Assembly (NCBI GenBank): GCA_020854755.1
Contig: JAHKLN010000083.1
Coordinates: 1-35,527 of the forward strand
DNA from: Methanomicrobiaceae archaeon
Lineage (GTDB): Archaea > Halobacteriota > Methanomicrobia > Methanomicrobiales > Methanoculleaceae
Direction of reading: 5' to 3'
Length of the DNA stretch: 35,527 nt
The position numbers were made by a program, and so were the translations under genes. The notes under the pieces were generated by a model that saw nothing but the letters and a program-made list of their open reading frames with translations, was not told the DNA's origin and made no database searches. The stretch's first letter is position 1. Every line of letters starts with the position of its first letter. Of this stretch, positions 32,156 through 35,527 are shown in pieces.

Positions 32156-32212
32156 TATACTATAAATAATTATTGCTATTTTAAAAGCTGTATAGAAGAA
32201 CTAAATAATATT

Positions 32213-32695
32213 TTACAACATTTTATCTGGGTTCTCAGATGCATTCCGGGTCATAATCTCTTTCTCCACGCAGCGGAGTGCATCATGCACTGACACCTCC
32301 AGTTCAGGATCGATATCCGTGCTGTAGTCCCCCACAGCCCCTACTTCTATCCCGATCGTCACCACCTCCGTCATCATCCCGATCTCCCGGGCGATCAGGA
32401 GGACCTCGCCGATACCGGGGTCATGAAGCGTGAGCGATGAAGTGTGCGTCGGTGGCGGGGTACGGAAGGTGCGTACTTCGCCGATGCGATCACCGATCCC
32501 CACCATGGCATCCAGGATCACCACCTTATCATATCCTTCCATCAGCGGGATCAGGCCTAGTCCACCGGTTCCTCCCTCCACCGCGTCGATATCCGGATAC
32601 TTCTCCTGCAGCATCTGCATCACCCTGATACCGACACCGTCGTTTCCCAGCAAAGGGTTGCCGCAGGCAATGACTCTTACGCGTCCGCCATGCAC
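32213..32695 (-). CDS. [NiFe] hydrogenase maturation protease
   Basis: A 160-residue HycI/FrcD-type endopeptidase that removes the C-terminal peptide of hydrogenase large subunits after nickel insertion. Nickel-sensing ligands are D19 in GNPLLGNDGVG, D62 in VVILDAM and H91 in LTLHDPG. The GTG at 32695 has GGAGGTG five bases upstream. Its promoter region is shared with the divergent RimK-type gene. It lies about 4 kb from the hydrogenase large-subunit gene on the same strand and is a plausible protease for it, although F420-reducing hydrogenase is another possible substrate. Confidence 0.92.
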   Translation of the reverse strand: MHGGRVRVIACGNPLLGNDGVGIRVMQMLQEKYPDIDAVEGGTGGLGLIPLMEGYDKVVILDAMVGIGDRIGEVRTFRTPPPTHTSSLTLHDPGIGEVLLIAREIGMMTEVVTIGIEVGAVGDYSTDIDPELEVSVHDALRCVEKEIMTRNASENPDKML

Positions 32696-32717
32696 ATCTG
32701 CACCTCCAATGGTTTTT

Positions 32718-32730
32718 TATTGCCGCATAG
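32718..32730. promoter_or_regulatory. shared divergent promoter core
   Basis: GGTTTTTTATTGC reads on the minus strand as GCAATAAAAAACC, a TATA-like box about 25-30 bases before the protease GTG. On the plus strand TTTTTTAT could serve the RimK-type gene with a leader of about 35 bases. Confidence 0.4.
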
Positions 32731-32784
32731 AAAATGGTATGGATGAGGTGTCAGGGAGGAGATGCCTGATACTGCCGGTGTACC

Positions 32785-33579
32785 ATGATCTGGATCGTAC
32801 CCAAACCGACGGATACCGAGGACGATAATTCTACGGGCGCCGTCATACAGGAGATTGAACGTGCGGGAGGGTGCTGCAGGCTCCTTGATATAGATCGTGT
32901 CGATCCCCTGCGCTCAGGGATTGCCCGGGATCTGATCTGGGTCTGCGGGATGAAACAGGATAGCCACCAGTTCGAGACCCTCTGCATCCTGGCGCTGGAT
33001 AATCGGGTGATCAACACCCCCGAGGCCATCGCGACCTGTGCCAGCAAAGCGATGACGACTGCGCGTATCAAAAAGCACGGCATCAATACCCCGGAGACGC
33101 TCTTTACCCCGTCGCTCCAGCAGGCGTCCCGGTTCATCGAGGCTCATGGATCGGTGGTATTCAAGCCCCTGTACGGGTTTGACGGGAATGGGATCCGCCG
33201 TATCGCATCTACCGGCGAACTGGACGACCCCCCCTATTATCTTCAGGAATATATCCAGAACGACCGTGATTTTCGCGTCTTTGTCATCGGCGGTACCGCT
33301 GTCGGAGCGATCATGCGCATATCAGACACCCTGACTCACAACATCCACCAGGGCGGGATTGGAAAGCCCGTGGAGATCGACGCCGATATGCGGGAGATTG
33401 CCGAGGCCGCGGCATTCGCGGTCGGGATCGATTACTGCGGGGTCGACCTGCTGCTCGACGAGCGCACCTACACGGTGCTCGAGGTGAACGGCACCCCGAA
33501 CTGGCACTGCATGTCAACTCCGATACCGAGACTTCTTGCGGCATATCTGATCGAGAAGGAGCGGGAGCTGCGCGCGTGA
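32785..33579 (+). CDS. RimK-family ATP-grasp ligase, candidate tetrahydromethanopterin or F420 glutamate ligase
   Basis: A 264-residue ATP-grasp enzyme. VVFKPLYGFDGNGI is the ATP-binding loop, YYLQEYIQNDRDFRVFVIGG the central segment, and GVDLLLDERTYTVLEVNGTPNW the Mg-binding end with the conserved E and N. These match RimK relatives that add alpha-linked glutamate to methanogen cofactors: MptN (tetrahydromethanopterin to tetrahydrosarcinapterin) and CofF (coenzyme F420). I cannot separate the two by eye; MptN is slightly favoured. It diverges from the hydrogenase protease gene, both serving hydrogenotrophic methanogenesis. Confidence 0.82.
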   Translation: MIWIVPKPTDTEDDNSTGAVIQEIERAGGCCRLLDIDRVDPLRSGIARDLIWVCGMKQDSHQFETLCILALDNRVINTPEAIATCASKAMTTARIKKHGINTPETLFTPSLQQASRFIEAHGSVVFKPLYGFDGNGIRRIASTGELDDPPYYLQEYIQNDRDFRVFVIGGTAVGAIMRISDTLTHNIHQGGIGKPVEIDADMREIAEAAAFAVGIDYCGVDLLLDERTYTVLEVNGTPNWHCMSTPIPRLLAAYLIEKERELRA

Positions 33580-33764
33580 TTGCCGTGGTCTGCCGCCCGC
33601 CGGAAGCGGAGCAGAGCGGGCCGGGTGGATACGCAGGAATATTCCTGAAAAGAAAGAGCTGCTGTGGTCAGGTGAGGAGGGAAGACGGCGCAGTCCCCGC
33701 CCGGGCACTCATACAGCCGGTGCTTCTGCCGAGCGTCTCACTGCAGGTATTCGATCTCTTTTAG
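33576..33764 (+). CDS. possible small protein coupled to the RimK-type gene
   Basis: A 62-codon frame whose GTG overlaps the preceding TGA (GTGA), with GGGAG about 8 bases upstream. The encoded protein has three cysteines (C6 and the pair C33, C34) and no recognisable motif. Its end overlaps the convergent UPF0058 gene by 27 bases. Position and ribosome-binding site favour it; lack of any recognisable similarity and its overlap count against. It may be spurious. Confidence 0.25.
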   Translation: MIAVVCRPPEAEQSGPGGYAGIFLKRKSCCGQVRREDGAVPARALIQPVLLPSVSLQVFDLF

Positions 33765-34022
33765 CGTTTTTTCGGCGAGTTCTTTCATGCGAGCAGAGAT
33801 CCTGCCTGAAGATGAAAACTCCACGTCCTTCATGGCGTTTGCCAGCTCCGTGCCAAGGACGAATATGGCATATTTATGTTCCATCTTGCTTTTATGGACC
33901 TGAGAAGGATCGATCTTTAAGGCATAATACTGGGAGAATTTCAAATCCGGATTTGTAATCTCAAAAAAATCCTTGATCTCGGTAAGCATGGCATGCAACG
34001 TGATCAGTTCTTCCTTGTGCAT
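33738..34022 (-). CDS. UPF0058 family protein
   Basis: A 94-residue protein of the archaeal UPF0058 family, starting MHKEELITLHAMLTEIKDFFE. A middle segment YYALKIDPSQVHKSKMEHKYAIFVLGTELANAM is also typical. It is mostly helical, with several His and acidic residues that could bind metal; the function is not known. GGTGA lies before the ATG at 34022. A TTG four codons earlier would put the ribosome-binding site inside the gene. Confidence 0.88.
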   Translation of the reverse strand: MHKEELITLHAMLTEIKDFFEITNPDLKFSQYYALKIDPSQVHKSKMEHKYAIFVLGTELANAMKDVEFSSSGRISARMKELAEKTLKEIEYLQ

Positions 34023-34082
34023 ATTCTCACCCAAGGATAAAAATGGTAAATGTAATCATAAATACATTTGCCCGAAGCGGGG

Positions 34083-35312
34083 TCACCCGATCTTCATAAG
34101 TCTGATGGAGAGAGGGCGTTTGATAATCCCCTTGAAATCCCGCGCCGCTATGAATTCGAGGTCCTTTCCGCAGAGCAGATCCAGGAGCTTCTGATCGATC
34201 ACCCGGTCGACAACGATCCCTTCAATGTCGCCGTTTACGTTCTGAAGTGCGCTCTCGATATCCGCCGCGCTCAACTCGCTCAGAACGCTGAAATCGGGAG
34301 AGAGAAACCGTGCGATCTTCCTGTCCCGTACATCCGCCATGTGATCGCCGAGGGTCGGAGAAGTGCCTGCAGAGGATGCTCCTCCGCGCTTTCCGGGAGG
34401 AGTCCTCTCATCGACCTCTTTCTCGCCTCTGGCAGATCGGAGATCGTGCGGAACGGCACGCGCTGCCTGCAGATCCATCGCTTCACCGATGGGATGATCG
34501 CTGACGAACTCCATGGGCACCTTGTTCCGGAGCGCTTTGATGATCTCCTTGCGGCTCATTCCTTCGACGCTCTTTCCGCGCGGGGAGTATGCCACGTAGT
34601 CGAGATCGGCGACCTGCAGCAGTTCGCGCAGGATCAGTTCGCCTCCCCGATCCCCGTCCAGGAATGCGGTCGCTGTCTTCCGTGAACAGAGATCGATGAT
34701 GATGCCCGGGACTTTCGTCCCCTCCACCGCGACCGCGTTCTTGATGCCGTACCGAAGAAGGTTGATGACGTCGGCGCGCCCCTCCACGATGATGATCGCA
34801 TCGGAGTCCATGACGTTCGGGCCTGCCGGGATCTTCTCCTCCCCGAGCATCTCGATCTTTTCGATCCTGATGACCTCTCGCACCTCGTCGAGGAGGTCGT
34901 AGCTGTTGATGGCGCCTTCATCGAAATGCTCAAGGAGCAGCTCCTTTGCGCGCTCCACGATCCGCCGCCGCTTGGTCACGCGAATATCCTCGATGCGATC
35001 AACGGCGAGATGGGCGATGCAGGGGCCCACGCGGTCGATGGTCTCAAGGGACGATGCCAGCAGAGCCGTCTCTGCGCGGTCTAAGGAGGATGAGATGAGT
35101 ATTTCGCCTTTTGTTTCGCCTTTTTTGCTATTGATCTGGACGTCGATCCTCCCTACCCGCCCGGTTCGCTGCAGGTCACGCAAATCAAGGTCTTCGCCGA
35201 GTAAACCCTCTGTCTGGCCAAAAATTGCGCCTACTACATCAGGTTTATCGACCACCCCCTCGGTTTGCAGAGTAAGATGAATAAGATATTTTGTGGTTTC
35301 TGGTGAGTACAT
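34083..35312 (-). CDS. dnaG: archaeal DnaG-type protein
   Basis: A 409-residue archaeal DnaG. The N-terminal part (TKYLIHLTLQTEGVVDKPDVVGAIFGQTEGLLG) is the conserved archaeal-specific region. The Toprim domain has E177 in IIIVEGRADVINLL and the DGD motif at 219-221 (FLDGDRGGELI). A charged, Gly/Pro-rich linker follows near residue 305, then a C-terminal helical region. In archaea it associates with the RNA exosome as a poly(A)-binding factor and has also been reported to have primase activity. I chose the ATG at 35312 because GGAGGTG lies 6 bases upstream; a longer frame to 35348 reads through that site. Confidence 0.94.
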   Translation of the reverse strand: MYSPETTKYLIHLTLQTEGVVDKPDVVGAIFGQTEGLLGEDLDLRDLQRTGRVGRIDVQINSKKGETKGEILISSSLDRAETALLASSLETIDRVGPCIAHLAVDRIEDIRVTKRRRIVERAKELLLEHFDEGAINSYDLLDEVREVIRIEKIEMLGEEKIPAGPNVMDSDAIIIVEGRADVINLLRYGIKNAVAVEGTKVPGIIIDLCSRKTATAFLDGDRGGELILRELLQVADLDYVAYSPRGKSVEGMSRKEIIKALRNKVPMEFVSDHPIGEAMDLQAARAVPHDLRSARGEKEVDERTPPGKRGGASSAGTSPTLGDHMADVRDRKIARFLSPDFSVLSELSAADIESALQNVNGDIEGIVVDRVIDQKLLDLLCGKDLEFIAARDFKGIIKRPLSIRLMKIG

Positions 35313-35527
35313 ATAATACACCTCCGCTGAACGGGAAGCTGCTTCCATATGTCATGCAAATATTCATAAGCCTGAACATAGGGCCAAATACATATCTATA
35401 GTGCAATTACTTAAAGTAGATGGCATCGGTAAAGGACTTCCAATCTGATATAATTTTTGGAAATATCTCTGGAATATGAGGTTATTCCGCATTTCATCGC
35501 CCGCATCGCGCATGGGGGATCGGTTAA
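35313..35527. other. dnaG upstream region and possible start of a plus-strand gene
   Basis: On the minus strand TTATGAATATTTG (about 35357-35370) may be the dnaG TATA region. On the plus strand TGATATAATT (35447-35456) lies about 25 bases before an ATG at 35476 whose frame stays open to the window edge (17 codons). That fits a leaderless gene start, but too little is visible to call one. Confidence 0.3.

Noticed and set aside
35420-35479. 19-codon frame starting ATGGCATCGG near the right edge
   Set aside because: Too short, closed by a stop, and it overlaps a better TATA-like element for a possible start at 35476.

Overview
The window looks like a chromosomal segment of a hydrogenotrophic methanogenic archaeon, most likely of the order Methanomicrobiales (inference from gene content and the fairly GC-rich coding sequence). 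Indicators are a methanogenesis-marker-14 protein, an Mvh-type [NiFe] hydrogenase, a RimK-type ligase resembling the tetrahydromethanopterin/F420 glutamate ligases, CDP-archaeol synthase, a Tes-type radical SAM lipid enzyme, archaeal DnaG and a UPF0058 protein. Many genes have TATA-like boxes about 25-30 bases before the start codon, or strong GGAGGTGA Shine-Dalgarno sites.

Layout. 1-3.2 kb is nitrogen assimilation: a split archaeal glutamate synthase (left edge, minus strand) diverging from glutamine synthetase. 3.2-6 kb holds a repeat-bearing spacer, beta-carbonic anhydrase, a small cysteine-rich protein and an iron-sulfur flavoprotein. 6.3-10.6 kb is carAB. 11.2-14.3 kb is a glycine-betaine/proline-type ABC transporter (minus). 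14.6-20.4 kb holds argG, an FMN-binding PNPOx-like protein, mmp14 with a small partner, and purD-argF (minus). carAB, argG and argF together cover much of citrulline/arginine synthesis. 20.4-22.0 kb is a long gene-free stretch packed with repeats. 22.0-24.6 kb pairs carS-pyrE (minus) with a divergent tes-like gene, then an alanine dehydrogenase/ornithine cyclodeaminase family gene.

25.7-32.7 kb is the most unusual part. A minus-strand operon encodes a 2[4Fe-4S] ferredoxin, a V4R-like protein, hydrogenase small and large subunits (MvhG/MvhA type), a stand-alone Roadblock/LC7 protein and a second LC7 protein with an N-terminal extra module. Just upstream, on the same strand, a second operon encodes a protein carrying what looks like the same extra module, a membrane-anchored LC7-like protein, a MinD-type ATPase with a possible C-terminal membrane helix, and a tiny membrane protein. 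A hydrogenase maturation protease gene follows immediately. I propose, as inference, that these form a linked hydrogenase positioning or regulation system. No MvhD gene lies in the window.

32.8-35.5 kb holds the RimK-type ligase, a UPF0058 protein, dnaG and the possible start of another gene at the right edge.

Apart from genes, a dispersed intergenic repeat of roughly 240-270 bp occurs in several complete or partial copies in three spacers, in both orientations, with GC-rich hairpins and a stem whose pairs change together between copies. No rRNA, tRNA, CRISPR array or insertion sequence was recognised.
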